Assembly: GCA_012799265.1 (NCBI GenBank)
Contig: JAAZLP010000094.1
Coordinates: 1-9,206 of the forward strand
Direction: 5' to 3'
Source: Phyllobacteriaceae bacterium
Lineage (GTDB): Bacteria > Pseudomonadota > Alphaproteobacteria > Rhizobiales > Devosiaceae
Length of the DNA stretch: 9,206 nt
In this document: one piece after another, positions 1 to 6,169 of the stretch
Layout: the number at the start of each line of letters is the position of its first letter
How positions within the stretch are numbered: the stretch's first letter is position 1
Made by a program: the position numbers and the translations under genes
Notes under the pieces: model-generated
What the model was told of the DNA's origin: nothing
Database searches by the model: none
Seen by the model: the letters and a program-made list of their open reading frames with translations, nothing else

Positions 1-43
1 CTAGGCAAAGGCGTTCACCGATGCTATTGACCCTCGCCTACCG

Positions 44-110
44 GAGCCGGCGACTCCTTTAGCCCGGCTCGTATTCCAACATCTCTGATTGAGTTCAGAA
101 GGCAGGAAGG
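44..110 (+). promoter_or_regulatory. guaB leader: small hairpin and strong ribosome binding site
   Basis: The 117 bases before guaB hold no gene that I can see. A 7-base inverted repeat (GAGCCGG at 44-50, CCGGCTC at 64-70, 13-base loop) could fold in the leader or belong to the end of an upstream gene outside the window. AGGAAGG at 104-110 is a strong Shine-Dalgarno sequence 7 bases before the TTG start of guaB and decides that start. A TTGACC at 27-32 resembles a -35 box, but no convincing -10 follows at the right distance, so I do not place a promoter. Confidence 0.35.
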
Positions 111-117
111 TCTGGCC

Positions 118-1620
118 TTGGCAAAGATTATTACCACTATCACTGGCGACGCTGCGCTGACCTTCGATGACGTGCTGCTGCAGCCGGCGCGCTCCGATAT
201 TCTGCCCACCGAAACCGATATTTCGACCTATGTCACCAAGGACATCGCGCTCAACCTGCCGATCCTGAGCTCGGCGATGGACACCGTGACCGAGTCCAAT
301 ATGGCGATCGCCATGGCACAGGCCGGCGGCATGGGTGTGATCCACAAGAACCTTACTGCCGAAGAGCAGGCCGAACAGGTCCGTATCGTCAAAAGCTTCG
401 AAAGCGGCATGGTGGTCAACCCGATCACCATCGGCCCCGATGCAACCCTGTCCGATGCGCTGGCGCTCATGGCCCGTAGCCGCATCTCGGGTATTCCTGT
501 GGTTGAAAATGGCGGCAGCGGCGGCCGCGCCACCGGCAAACTGGTCGGCATCCTCACCAACCGCGACGTCCGCTTCGCCTCCAATCCGAACCAGCCGATT
601 TCCGAGCTGATGACGCACCAGAACTTGATCACGGTTCGCGAAGGCGTCTCCAAGGAAGAAGCCAAGGTCCTCCTTCACCGTCACCGCATCGAAAAGCTGC
701 TGGTGGTCGACGAAGACTATCGGTGCATTGGCCTGATCACCGTCAAGGACATCGAAAAGGCCCAGCTGCACCCGAACGCCGTCAAGGACGAGCAGGGACG
801 TCTCCGTGTTGCCGCCGCCTCCACCGTTGGCGACAATGGCTATGAGCGCTCGCAAGCCCTGATCGACGCCGGCGTCGACCTCCTGGTCATCGACACTGCC
901 CACGGTCACTCCGTGCGCGTCGCCGAAGCCGTCGAGCGCATCAAGCGTGAAAACAACGCCGTGCGCATCGTCGCCGGCAACGTGGCCACCGCTGAAGCCA
1001 CCAGGGCTCTGATCGACGCTGGCGCAGACGCCGTGAAGGTCGGCATCGGCCCGGGCTCCATCTGCACCACCCGTATCGTTGCTGGCGTTGGTGTGCCGCA
1101 GCTCGCTGCTGTCATGGCTTGCGCCGAAGAGGGTGCCAAGTCCGGTATTCCGGTGATCGCCGATGGCGGCATCAAGTTCTCGGGCGACCTCGCCAAGGCC
1201 CTGGCTGGTGGCGCATCCTGTGTCATGGTCGGCTCGCTACTGGCCGGTACCGACGAGTCTCCGGGCGAAGTCTTCCTCTGGCAAGGGCGTTCCTACAAGT
1301 CCTACCGCGGCATGGGGTCGGTCGGTGCCATGGGCGCTGGCTCGGCAGACCGTTACTTCCAGCAGGATGTCCGTGATCAGATGAAGCTGGTTCCGGAAGG
1401 CATCGAAGGCCAGGTGCCCTATAAGGGCCCGGTTGGCGCCGTGCTGCATCAGCTGGCTGGCGGCCTCCGCGCTTCCATGGGCTATACCGGCGCGCATAAC
1501 CTCAAGGACTTCCGCGAAAACTCCGTCTTCGTGAAGATTTCCGGCGCCGCGCTCAGCGAGAGCCACGTCCACGACGTGACCATCACCCGCGAAGCACCGA
1601 ACTACCGTTCCGGCCGCTAA
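118..1620 (+). CDS. guaB: inosine-5'-monophosphate dehydrogenase
   Basis: GuaB oxidises IMP to XMP with NAD+, the first committed and rate-limiting step of GMP synthesis in the cytoplasm. The 500-residue product has the usual bacterial length. The N-terminal barrel segment starts with LTFDDVLLQPARS. A CBS-domain pair lies at about residues 98-212 (VNPITIGPDATLSDAL, then MTHQNLITVREGV). The catalytic loop GPGSICTTR places the nucleophile at Cys316, and the mobile-flap Arg-Tyr pair is R412-Y413 in GSADRYFQ. The second barrel half shows IADGGIKFSGD and MVGSLLAGT. The start is TTG at 118, chosen because an AGGAAGG ribosome site sits 7 bases upstream and the protein begins at the family's normal N-terminus. 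The gene stands alone on its strand and is followed by a large hairpin that faces a convergent gene. All key residues are intact, and the identification is secure. Confidence 0.97.
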   Translation: MAKIITTITGDAALTFDDVLLQPARSDILPTETDISTYVTKDIALNLPILSSAMDTVTESNMAIAMAQAGGMGVIHKNLTAEEQAEQVRIVKSFESGMVVNPITIGPDATLSDALALMARSRISGIPVVENGGSGGRATGKLVGILTNRDVRFASNPNQPISELMTHQNLITVREGVSKEEAKVLLHRHRIEKLLVVDEDYRCIGLITVKDIEKAQLHPNAVKDEQGRLRVAAASTVGDNGYERSQALIDAGVDLLVIDTAHGHSVRVAEAVERIKRENNAVRIVAGNVATAEATRALIDAGADAVKVGIGPGSICTTRIVAGVGVPQLAAVMACAEEGAKSGIPVIADGGIKFSGDLAKALAGGASCVMVGSLLAGTDESPGEVFLWQGRSYKSYRGMGSVGAMGAGSADRYFQQDVRDQMKLVPEGIEGQVPYKGPVGAVLHQLAGGLRASMGYTGAHNLKDFRENSVFVKISGAALSESHVHDVTITREAPNYRSGR

Positions 1621-1628
1621 GACGGGTC

Positions 1629-1712
1629 CTTACGCATCTCCATTCGGGGGCAGGGCTGATCTGGCTGCAACAGCTGCGTCAGCCTGGCCCCCGAATTGAT
1701 CTCAGGCGTAAG
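1629..1712. terminator. large compound hairpin between convergent genes
   Basis: An 84-base nested inverted repeat fills the gap between guaB and the convergent YdeI-like gene. The outer arms are CTTACGC (1629-1635) and GCGTAAG (1706-1712). The main stem pairs 1642-1659 with 1679-1696: 16 Watson-Crick pairs, one G-U pair and one mismatch. A small inner stem GCTG/CAGC (1664-1667/1671-1674) caps it. No T-tract follows on either strand, so it is not a textbook intrinsic terminator. By position it could stop transcription from both sides or protect the guaB mRNA 3' end. The structure is read directly; the function is inferred. Confidence 0.55.
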
Positions 1713-1722
1713 CCTGGTGCGC

Positions 1723-1962
1723 TCAGCCTTTCCAGTTCATGCGCATATAGACGCCGCCGCTCTCGAGCTCGTCCAGCATCTGAGCCAGGCGCTTCTGCTT
1801 GGTCTCGTCGCGCTGCGCCTTGTTGATCCACAAAAGATAGTCGTTCCGTTGATAGGGCGGGCGCGCCTCATACAGCGGCATCAGCCCCCGTTCCTCCAGC
1901 GCCTGCCGAACAAAGTCGGGCATGTCTTCTCTCGGTCGCAAGGGGCGTAGTCTGGGGCTCAT
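1723..1962 (-). CDS. small YdeI/OmpD-associated family protein
   Basis: This is a 79-residue protein. The core, residues 34-66, reads RPPYQRNDYLLWINKAQRDE followed by a lysine/arginine-rich helix, KQKRLAQMLDEL. That matches the C-terminal helical motif (a Tyr-x-x-Trp-Ile block followed by TKxxRxxxxxxxL) of the YdeI/OmpD-associated (OmdA, 'bacteriocin-protection') family. Larger family members carry an extra N-terminal DUF1905-type domain that is absent here; short stand-alone versions occur, so this need not be a truncation. I chose the ATG at 1962 over an in-frame ATG at 1986 because AAGGAG lies just upstream of it. No signal peptide or membrane segment is visible. The gene converges on guaB and diverges from thyA. 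The biochemical role of the family is poorly defined; family membership is likely, function unknown. Confidence 0.75.
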   Translation of the reverse strand: MSPRLRPLRPREDMPDFVRQALEERGLMPLYEARPPYQRNDYLLWINKAQRDETKQKRLAQMLDELESGGVYMRMNWKG

Positions 1963-2097
1963 GTCCGTCTCCTTTGCCTGCAGCATTGCAGCACGGATGC
2001 GCCCGTTCTGTCAGCAGAAACCGCGGTATTAGGATGCCGGTTAAACCCAGGCTTCATCGGCACGCCATAGCGTAGCGAATCGGGTTAGCATTGCCCC

Positions 2098-2892
2098 ATG
2101 CAGCCCTATCTTCAGCTTCTCTCCGACATTCTCGAAAACGGCGCCGACAAGTCTGACCGCACCGGCACCGGCACGCGCTCGCTTTTCGGCTACCAGATGC
2201 GCTTCGATCTCTCGAAGGGCTTCCCGCTGCTGACGACGAAGAAGCTGCATCTCAAATCCATCATCTACGAATTGCTCTGGTTCATCCGCGGCGAGACCAA
2301 TGTGCGCTGGCTGCAGGAGCGGGGCGTCAAGATCTGGGACGAGTGGGCCGATGAGAACGGCGATCTCGGTCCCGTCTACGGTTCGCAATGGCGGTCATGG
2401 CCGGCCCCCGATGGCCGGCATATCGACCAGTTGCAGGCCGTCATCGACCAGATCAAGGCCAAGCCTGACAGCCGCCGCCACATCGTATCGGCCTGGAACC
2501 CGGCGGAAGTCGACGAGATGGCGCTTCCACCATGCCATTGCCTCTTCCAGTTCTATGTCGCCAACGGCAAGTTGAGCTGCCAGCTCTATCAGCGGTCGGC
2601 CGACACCTTCCTCGGCGTGCCGTTCAACATCGCCTCCTATGCGCTCCTCACCCATATGATAGCGCAGGTTTGCGATCTCGAAGTCGGTGACTTCGTGCAC
2701 TCTTTTGGCGATGTGCACCTCTATTCCAACCATTTCGAGCAGGCCCGCCTTCAGCTCACCCGGGATCCCCGCCCGCTGCCGAAGCTGATCATGAACCCTG
2801 AGCGCAAAGAGCTCGAAGACTTCGTCTTCGAAGATTTTGCCTTTGAGGGATATGACCCCCACCCGCATATCAAGGCCGCGGTGTCTGTGTGA
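2098..2892 (+). CDS. thyA: thymidylate synthase (ThyA type)
   Basis: ThyA methylates dUMP to dTMP using 5,10-methylene-tetrahydrofolate and releases dihydrofolate, which FolA (encoded at 6194-6718) recycles. The product is 264 residues, the same length as E. coli ThyA, and aligns without visible gaps. DRTGTGT near residue 20 includes the phosphate-binding Arg21. SRR at about 125-127 supplies the other subunit's phosphate arginines. The nucleophile is Cys146 in PPCHCLFQFYV. LYQRSADTFLGVPFN gives Arg166, Asp169 and Asn177, and HLYSNH contains the dUMP-binding His and Tyr. An in-frame TAG at 2086-2088 makes ATG 2098 the earliest possible start. No clear Shine-Dalgarno precedes it, which may mean a very short leader or weak initiation. 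The stop overlaps the next gene by 4 bases (GTGA), so the two are probably translationally coupled. Confidence 0.97.
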   Translation: MQPYLQLLSDILENGADKSDRTGTGTRSLFGYQMRFDLSKGFPLLTTKKLHLKSIIYELLWFIRGETNVRWLQERGVKIWDEWADENGDLGPVYGSQWRSWPAPDGRHIDQLQAVIDQIKAKPDSRRHIVSAWNPAEVDEMALPPCHCLFQFYVANGKLSCQLYQRSADTFLGVPFNIASYALLTHMIAQVCDLEVGDFVHSFGDVHLYSNHFEQARLQLTRDPRPLPKLIMNPERKELEDFVFEDFAFEGYDPHPHIKAAVSV

Positions 2893-3215
2893 GCCGCACG
2901 CTCGACGAACTGACCGCCCTGGTTGCGGAAGTTTCGGACACCTATGCCTCACGCAACGACATCGCCCGCGATGACGACTGGTACCTACTGAAGGTGCAGG
3001 AAGAGCTCGGCGAACTGGTGGCGGAATATCTCCGCGCCACAGCCCGCGGGCGCCTCAAAGGCGATGATGCGGCAATGGTCCGGCAGAAGCTGGAAGATGA
3101 GACCGCCGACGTTCTCGCCATGCTGATGCTCTTTGCGCGCAACAATCAGGTCGATCTTGAGGCGGCGCTGGAGCGCAAGTGGTTTCAGTATCTGGGGCGA
3201 TCGCCCACGGTATAG
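2889..3215 (+). CDS. MazG-like nucleotide pyrophosphohydrolase
   Basis: This 108-residue all-helical protein carries the metal-binding signature of the MazG/dUTPase-like NTP pyrophosphatase superfamily: EELGE (E38, E39, E42) and, about 30 residues later, ETAD (E71, D74) in a helix followed by the hydrophobic VLAMLMLFA. Enzymes of this type cleave (d)NTPs or related compounds to monophosphate plus pyrophosphate with Mg2+. Annotation pipelines sometimes label such small proteins phosphoribosyl-ATP pyrophosphohydrolase-like, but no his genes are near. The start is GTG at 2889, overlapping the thyA stop in GTGA, which supports translational coupling. The context suggests a nucleotide-pool role, for example making dUMP or removing aberrant dNTPs near ThyA; that is inference, and the substrate cannot be read from the sequence. 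Confidence 0.82.
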   Translation: MSRTLDELTALVAEVSDTYASRNDIARDDDWYLLKVQEELGELVAEYLRATARGRLKGDDAAMVRQKLEDETADVLAMLMLFARNNQVDLEAALERKWFQYLGRSPTV

Positions 3216-3232
3216 ACCCTTCGCTCAAATCC

Positions 3233-3249
3233 CGGAAACCACATTTCCG
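3233..3249. repeat. short perfect hairpin next to the left palindromic repeat
   Basis: CGGAAA (3233-3238) and TTTCCG (3244-3249) form a perfect 6-base stem with the loop CCACA. It abuts the left copy of the larger palindrome, giving two adjacent hairpins downstream of the thyA-pyrophosphatase pair. The outer flank of the right copy, read on the minus strand (AAACCCACCGC), resembles this flank imperfectly, so it may be a decayed part of the same repeat unit. It could also help end transcription of the thyA pair. Confidence 0.5.
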
Positions 3250-3272
3250 CCCTCGGGCTTGACCCGAGGGCC
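3246..3272 (+). repeat. palindromic repeat, left copy
   Basis: The arms GCCCTCGGG (3249-3257) and CCCGAGGGC (3263-3271) pair perfectly over 9 bases around the loop CTTGA. The 27-base unit recurs exactly, in opposite orientation, at 3586-3612. Its asymmetric loop gives it a direction. It looks like a repetitive extragenic palindrome; copy number elsewhere in the genome cannot be seen from here. It ends 21 bases before the start of the GIY-YIG nuclease gene. Confidence 0.8.
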
Positions 3273-3293
3273 ACTACCCGCATCAACTGGGCG

Positions 3294-3581
3294 ATGGCTT
3301 GGGTTTACATCATGGCGAACCGGAAGTTCGGCGCGATTTATGTCGGTGCTACTACCAACCTCTTGCGCCGCGTCTGGCAGCACAAGAACGACCTACTTCC
3401 CGGTTTTACGCGTCAGCACCAATGCCGCCTGCTCGTCTACTATGAGGAGCAGGCGAATATGTATTGGGCACTCCAGCGGGAGCGCAATATCAAACACTGG
3501 GTCCGGGACTGGAAGGATGCGTTGATCGAGAGGGATAATCCGGAATGGGATGACCTCTATTTCGGCATCGCGTCGGGATGA
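3294..3581 (+). CDS. GIY-YIG family nuclease domain protein
   Basis: This 95-residue single-domain protein belongs to the small YhbQ/UPF0213-like GIY-YIG group. The signature appears as WVYIM (residues 3-7) and IYVGAT (15-20), with Tyr5 and Tyr16 as the paired tyrosines. NLLRRVWQHK (23-31) supplies the conserved Arg (25 or 26) and His30. The later EE at 51-52 and the RERNIKHW segment (62-69) hold the conserved glutamate and basic helix expected around the metal site, so the fold looks intact. No separate DNA-binding domain is present. The start at ATG 3294 matches the family's usual N-terminus, although no good Shine-Dalgarno precedes it. Both ends are closely flanked by inverted copies of one palindromic repeat, which suggests that nuclease and repeat belong together. 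The cellular role of this subgroup is not established. Confidence 0.88.
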   Translation: MAWVYIMANRKFGAIYVGATTNLLRRVWQHKNDLLPGFTRQHQCRLLVYYEEQANMYWALQRERNIKHWVRDWKDALIERDNPEWDDLYFGIASG

Positions 3582-3585
3582 GACA

Positions 3586-3612
3586 GGCCCTCGGGTCAAG
3601 CCCGAGGGCGGA
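3586..3612 (-). repeat. palindromic repeat, right copy (inverted)
   Basis: The arms GCCCTCGGG (3587-3595) and CCCGAGGGC (3601-3609) enclose the loop TCAAG, the reverse complement of the loop in the left copy. The full 27 bases are the exact reverse complement of 3246-3272. The copy begins 4 bases after the stop codon of the nuclease gene and could also act as its transcription terminator, though no T-tract follows. Confidence 0.8.
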
Positions 3613-3754
3613 GCGGTGGGTTTGATAAGCTACCCGACTGCAAGGCAATTTGTGATGAACTTGTGGCCTGCTCATCTTGGTCTTGGCCATTCGAACCATC
3701 CTCGAACCCTTCGCCACACCTCCAAAAATCCGCTACAACCAGCTCAAAGATCCT

Positions 3755-3777
3755 GCGATAGAGATTCCTCTATTCGC
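3755..3777. promoter_or_regulatory. hairpin/operator-like dyad upstream of the DUF4424 gene
   Basis: GCGA-TAGAG at 3755-3763 pairs with CTCTA-TCGC at 3768-3777 (one extra T at 3773) around the loop ATTC. It lies 32 bases before the start codon, inside the roughly 200-base gap that follows the repeat cassette. It could be a leader hairpin or a repressor-binding dyad. I see no convincing -35/-10 pair in this gap, and no other gene. Confidence 0.3.
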
Positions 3778-3809
3778 GATAAGGCGTTGATTTTGTTCGG
3801 AGGGTTTGG

Positions 3810-4823
3810 ATGAAGCGCGTTTCTGCATTCTTGGGAGCTGCGGCTCTGATGATGTCTTCGGCTTTGGCCAATGACACCTCGGCCGTGCTCACGACCGGCG
3901 GGCTTGAATTCGTCAACAACGCCCAGGTCGTGATGGAAAGCGAAGACCTTTACATCTCGCGCGATGAAATCCGCGTCACGTACGTGTTCCGCAATGATAG
4001 TGACGAGGATCAGGACCTCCTGGTCGCGTTCCCGATGCCGGATATCGTGCCCGACCATTTCTCGCCGGTGGCGTTCCCGACTGGCCCCGCTGACAATCTC
4101 TTCGAGTTCAAGACCATGTTCAACGGTGAGCCCGTCGAGGCGACGCTGCATGAATATGCCTATGCCGCCGGCGTTGATCGCACCAAGCTTCTTCAAAAGC
4201 TGAACCTGCCGATCGTGCCGATCAGCCAGGAAGCCATCGACGCCGTTGATGCGCTGGATGACGAGACAGCCGCCGAACTTCTCCACCTCGGCATGGCCAT
4301 GCCCGATGAGTTCGACGCTGGCGAAGGCTGGGAAAAGCACCACTGGCCCAACTGGACCTATCGCGCGACCTATACCTGGGAAGCGCACTTCCCCGCCGGC
4401 GAACGCGTCACCGTCGAACATAGCTACAAGCCCAGCGTCGGCGGCACTGTGGGTGTGAGTTTCCTCGCCGAACCCTATGAGGACTGGGATCCTGCTGCCG
4501 AGTACAAGCAGAAATACTGCACCGACGATGCCTTCCTCAATGCGGTCCGCAACACGCTCAAGAATCCCGACGAACCGTATAGCGCGCCGTTTTTCGAGAA
4601 CTGGATTTCCTACATCCTGACGACGGGCGGCAATTGGGCTGGTGGCGGGATTGAAAAGTTCCGCCTCGTCATCGACAAGGGCGAGCCGGAAAACCTCGTT
4701 TCCTTCTGTGGCGAAGGCGTCAAGAAGATCGGCCCGACGACCTTTGAAATGGTCAAGGAAGATTTCTGGCCCCGCGAGGAGTTGAACATTCTCATCCTTG
4801 ATCGTCACGACGAGGAATACTGA
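3810..4823 (+). CDS. secreted DUF4424-type protein
   Basis: This 337-residue protein has a clear Sec signal peptide: MKR, a hydrophobic stretch at residues 5-19, and a likely cleavage after Ala20 (SALA-ND), so the mature form is probably periplasmic. The mature start NDTSAVLTTGGLEF, followed by MESEDLYISRDEIRVTYVF (42-60) and LLVAFPMPDI (70-79), matches my recollection of the DUF4424 family. The rest has many aromatic residues and alternating beta-like segments such as NWTYRATYTWEAHFP. Two cysteines in the mature part, Cys237 and Cys300, could form a disulphide. There are no further membrane segments and no catalytic motif that I recognise. CGGAGGG lies 5 bases before ATG 3810 and fixes the start. 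The gene follows the nuclease cassette after about 200 bases and looks independently expressed. Its function is unknown. Confidence 0.8.
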   Translation: MKRVSAFLGAAALMMSSALANDTSAVLTTGGLEFVNNAQVVMESEDLYISRDEIRVTYVFRNDSDEDQDLLVAFPMPDIVPDHFSPVAFPTGPADNLFEFKTMFNGEPVEATLHEYAYAAGVDRTKLLQKLNLPIVPISQEAIDAVDALDDETAAELLHLGMAMPDEFDAGEGWEKHHWPNWTYRATYTWEAHFPAGERVTVEHSYKPSVGGTVGVSFLAEPYEDWDPAAEYKQKYCTDDAFLNAVRNTLKNPDEPYSAPFFENWISYILTTGGNWAGGGIEKFRLVIDKGEPENLVSFCGEGVKKIGPTTFEMVKEDFWPREELNILILDRHDEEY

Positions 4824-4833
4824 CCCATTTCTT

Positions 4834-4855
4834 GGGCTCCGTTCCAGCGGGGCCC
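4834..4855 (+). terminator. hairpin after the DUF4424 gene
   Basis: GGGCTCCG (4834-4841) pairs with CGGGGCCC (4848-4855) over 8 positions, one of them T-G, around a six-base loop. It lies 10 bases after the stop of the DUF4424 gene and 30 bases before the acetyltransferase start. There is no T-tract, so it may attenuate rather than stop transcription. Confidence 0.35.
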
Positions 4856-4885
4856 CACAATCTACCCATCGAGACCAAGACCGAC

Positions 4886-5377
4886 ATGCTTTCTATCCGC
4901 TCTGCCACGCCCGCTGATGTGGGAACCGTCTACGGCTTCATCCGCGATCTGGCTGAGTATGAAGAGCTCCTCGATCAGGTAACGGCGACCGAGGCCGATA
5001 TGGTGCGCGAGCTGTTCAGCGACGCGCCAAAGGTCTTCTGCGAAATCGCCGAATGGGATGGCAAGCCGGTCGGCATTGCGCTCTGGTTCTACACGTTCTC
5101 CACCTTTCAGGGACGGCACGGCATCTGGCTCGAGGACCTTTATGTCGATCCCGCCATGCGCGGCAAAGGCATCGGCAAGGCCCTTCTGGCCAATCTGGCG
5201 CAGCGCTGCGTCAGAGAGGGGCTGGGGCGCTTCGAATGGTGGGTGCTGAACTGGAACGAGCCCAGCATCGAGTTCTACAAGAGCCAGGGCGGTGTGATGC
5301 AGCACGAGTGGACAAAGGTGCGCGTCGAGGGTGATGCCTTGCAAAAACTCGGCGGCGGCGAGTTGCTCGCGCCATAG
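4886..5377 (+). CDS. GNAT family N-acetyltransferase (diamine/SAT-like)
   Basis: This is a 163-residue acetyl-CoA-dependent acetyltransferase. The GNAT core is plain: IRSATPADVGTVYGFIRDLA at the N-terminus, the beta-4 strand LEDLYVDPAMRG (82-93) leading into the acetyl-CoA pyrophosphate loop RGKGIG (92-97), and LNWNEPSIEFYKSQGG (121-136), whose Tyr131 is placed as the usual general acid. The EYEEL segment and the WNEPSIEFY block are typical of the spermidine/spermine and thialysine acetyltransferase branch, so a polyamine or related amine is the best guess, but the substrate is unproven. I chose ATG 4886 rather than an in-frame TTG at 4832, because the extra 18 residues have no GNAT character and would span a hairpin. 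The ribosome site is weak. No signal peptide; cytoplasmic. Confidence 0.88.
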   Translation: MLSIRSATPADVGTVYGFIRDLAEYEELLDQVTATEADMVRELFSDAPKVFCEIAEWDGKPVGIALWFYTFSTFQGRHGIWLEDLYVDPAMRGKGIGKALLANLAQRCVREGLGRFEWWVLNWNEPSIEFYKSQGGVMQHEWTKVRVEGDALQKLGGGELLAP

Positions 5378-5507
5378 ACAAATTTTCGCATCCGGGAAAA
5401 TGTCGTTCCGCTGATCGGTCGCTCGTCCTTGGCACAGGGCGACGATGTGCGCCTTAAAAAGCCAATGCGGGGCGGGCCTTGCGCGTCCCCATCCAGAGGA
5501 GACGACC

Positions 5508-6083
5508 ATGGCCACACTGATCAGCACCGCTTTCATTTCCCTCGATGGCGTCATGGAGGCACCGGGCGGCGAGGCGGGCTATCGCAGCGCCGGCTGGACC
5601 TTCAAGGACATCGATTTTCTCGACGAAGCCTATGAGTTGAAGGGGCAGGAACAGCTCGAGGCGACGGCCATGATGATGGGACGCCTGAGCTACGAGGCAT
5701 TCAGCCCCATATGGCCGTCGATGACCGAAGATTTCCCGCAATACAATGCGATGCGGAAATATGTGGTCTCAACCAGGCTGGACCCGGATGCCCTGGTCAC
5801 CAATTGGGGTGATATCACAGTGCTCCGCAGCCTCGAAGACGTGGCGCGGCTCAAAGAAGCGGCTGGCGGTACGATCATCATCCACGGCAGTTCCACGCTG
5901 ACGCGCAACCTCGCGGACGCCGGCCTGATCGATCGCTACAACCTGCTCGTCTTCCCGCTGCTGCTCGGCGCCGGCAAACGCCTCTTCAGCGATACCGACA
6001 AGGACAAGCAGATGCTCCGGCTGGTCGATTCAAAGACCTATGCCAATGGCATTCAGAAAATGGTCTATGACGTCGTGCGCTAG
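5508..6083 (+). CDS. dihydrofolate reductase-fold (RibD C-terminal domain) protein
   Basis: This is a 191-residue member of the RibD C-terminal/YyaP-like 'dihydrofolate reductase family'. It shows STAFISLDGVMEAPGG (6-21), the nucleotide-binding MMMGRLSYEAF (55-65), the central VVSTRL, IIIHGSSTLTRNL (123-135; the usual G-S/G-G NADPH loop), and VFPLLLGAGKRLF (148-160) near the C-terminus. Such proteins are NADPH-dependent reductases by fold; most stand-alone members have no proven substrate. AGAGGAG, 6 bases before ATG 5508, selects that start over an in-frame ATG at 5445 that would add a 21-residue non-homologous leader. It sits 110 bases upstream of folA, the true dihydrofolate reductase, and lacks FolA's PWxxxxD catalytic segment, so it should not be counted as a second FolA. 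Confidence 0.87.
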   Translation: MATLISTAFISLDGVMEAPGGEAGYRSAGWTFKDIDFLDEAYELKGQEQLEATAMMMGRLSYEAFSPIWPSMTEDFPQYNAMRKYVVSTRLDPDALVTNWGDITVLRSLEDVARLKEAAGGTIIIHGSSTLTRNLADAGLIDRYNLLVFPLLLGAGKRLFSDTDKDKQMLRLVDSKTYANGIQKMVYDVVR

Positions 6084-6132
6084 CGCCAAAGTGATGTCCA
6101 TTTCCGGCGCTCACTACAGAGAACCAGTCCAT

Positions 6133-6169
6133 CAGGCTTGACCGTGGGGGCAGGGGACGGGCAAGCCTG
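6133..6169. promoter_or_regulatory. long interrupted hairpin in the folA leader
   Basis: CAGGCTTG (6133-6140) pairs with CAAGCCTG (6162-6169). After one A-G mismatch, CCGT (6142-6145) pairs with ACGG (6157-6160), leaving an 11-base loop that is almost all G. An 8-base perfect palindrome, GTCCGGAC, overlaps its end at 6169-6176. The hairpin ends 24 bases before the folA start. It may end transcription from the upstream reductase gene or regulate folA; no T-tract follows. The structure is seen, the role is inferred. Confidence 0.45.

Larger units (their letters stand above)
3246..3612. mobile_element. candidate cassette: GIY-YIG nuclease gene bracketed by inverted palindromes
   Basis: Two identical 27-base palindromic units in inverted orientation bound a 367-base block whose only gene is a 95-residue GIY-YIG nuclease. 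The gene begins 21 bases after the left unit and ends 4 bases before the right one, so almost nothing else lies inside. The arrangement resembles a REP/BIME element with a nuclease gene, comparable in layout (not in protein family) to REP-associated tyrosine transposases. No target-site duplication is obvious. Mobility is inferred from layout only; two nearby copies of an abundant repeat could give the same picture. Confidence 0.35.

Noticed and set aside
1..909. 302-codon open frame on the minus strand opposite guaB
   Set aside because: It lies antisense to an unmistakable guaB, its product has no recognisable family features, and long antisense frames are expected in GC-rich genes.
1646..1655. 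Ten-base GGGGGCAGGG shared by the guaB-distal hairpin and the folA-leader hairpin (6146-6155)
   Set aside because: It sits in different parts of the two structures (stem versus loop) and is short and G-rich, so chance similarity is likely.
3246..3612. CRISPR-like or insertion-sequence interpretation of the repeats
   Set aside because: There are only two copies, they are inverted rather than direct, there are no spacers, and no transposase is present.
3550..3813. Plus-strand 87-codon frame across the gap before the DUF4424 gene
   Set aside because: It runs through the palindromic repeat, lacks a ribosome site and shows no protein-like composition.
3744..4808. 354-codon minus-strand open frame opposite the DUF4424 gene
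   Set aside because: The plus-strand gene has a signal peptide, a good ribosome site and family motifs; the antisense frame has none of these.
4832..4885. TTG start extending the acetyltransferase by 18 residues
   Set aside because: The added residues do not look like GNAT sequence and cross a hairpin; ATG 4886 gives the normal family length.
5382..5401. ATTTTC/GAAAAT dyad after the acetyltransferase gene
   Set aside because: The 6-base AT-rich stem with an 8-base loop is too weak to call a terminator.
5445..5507. Upstream in-frame ATG for the RibD-fold protein
   Set aside because: There is no ribosome site, and ATG 5508 has a strong one and starts at the family's usual N-terminus.
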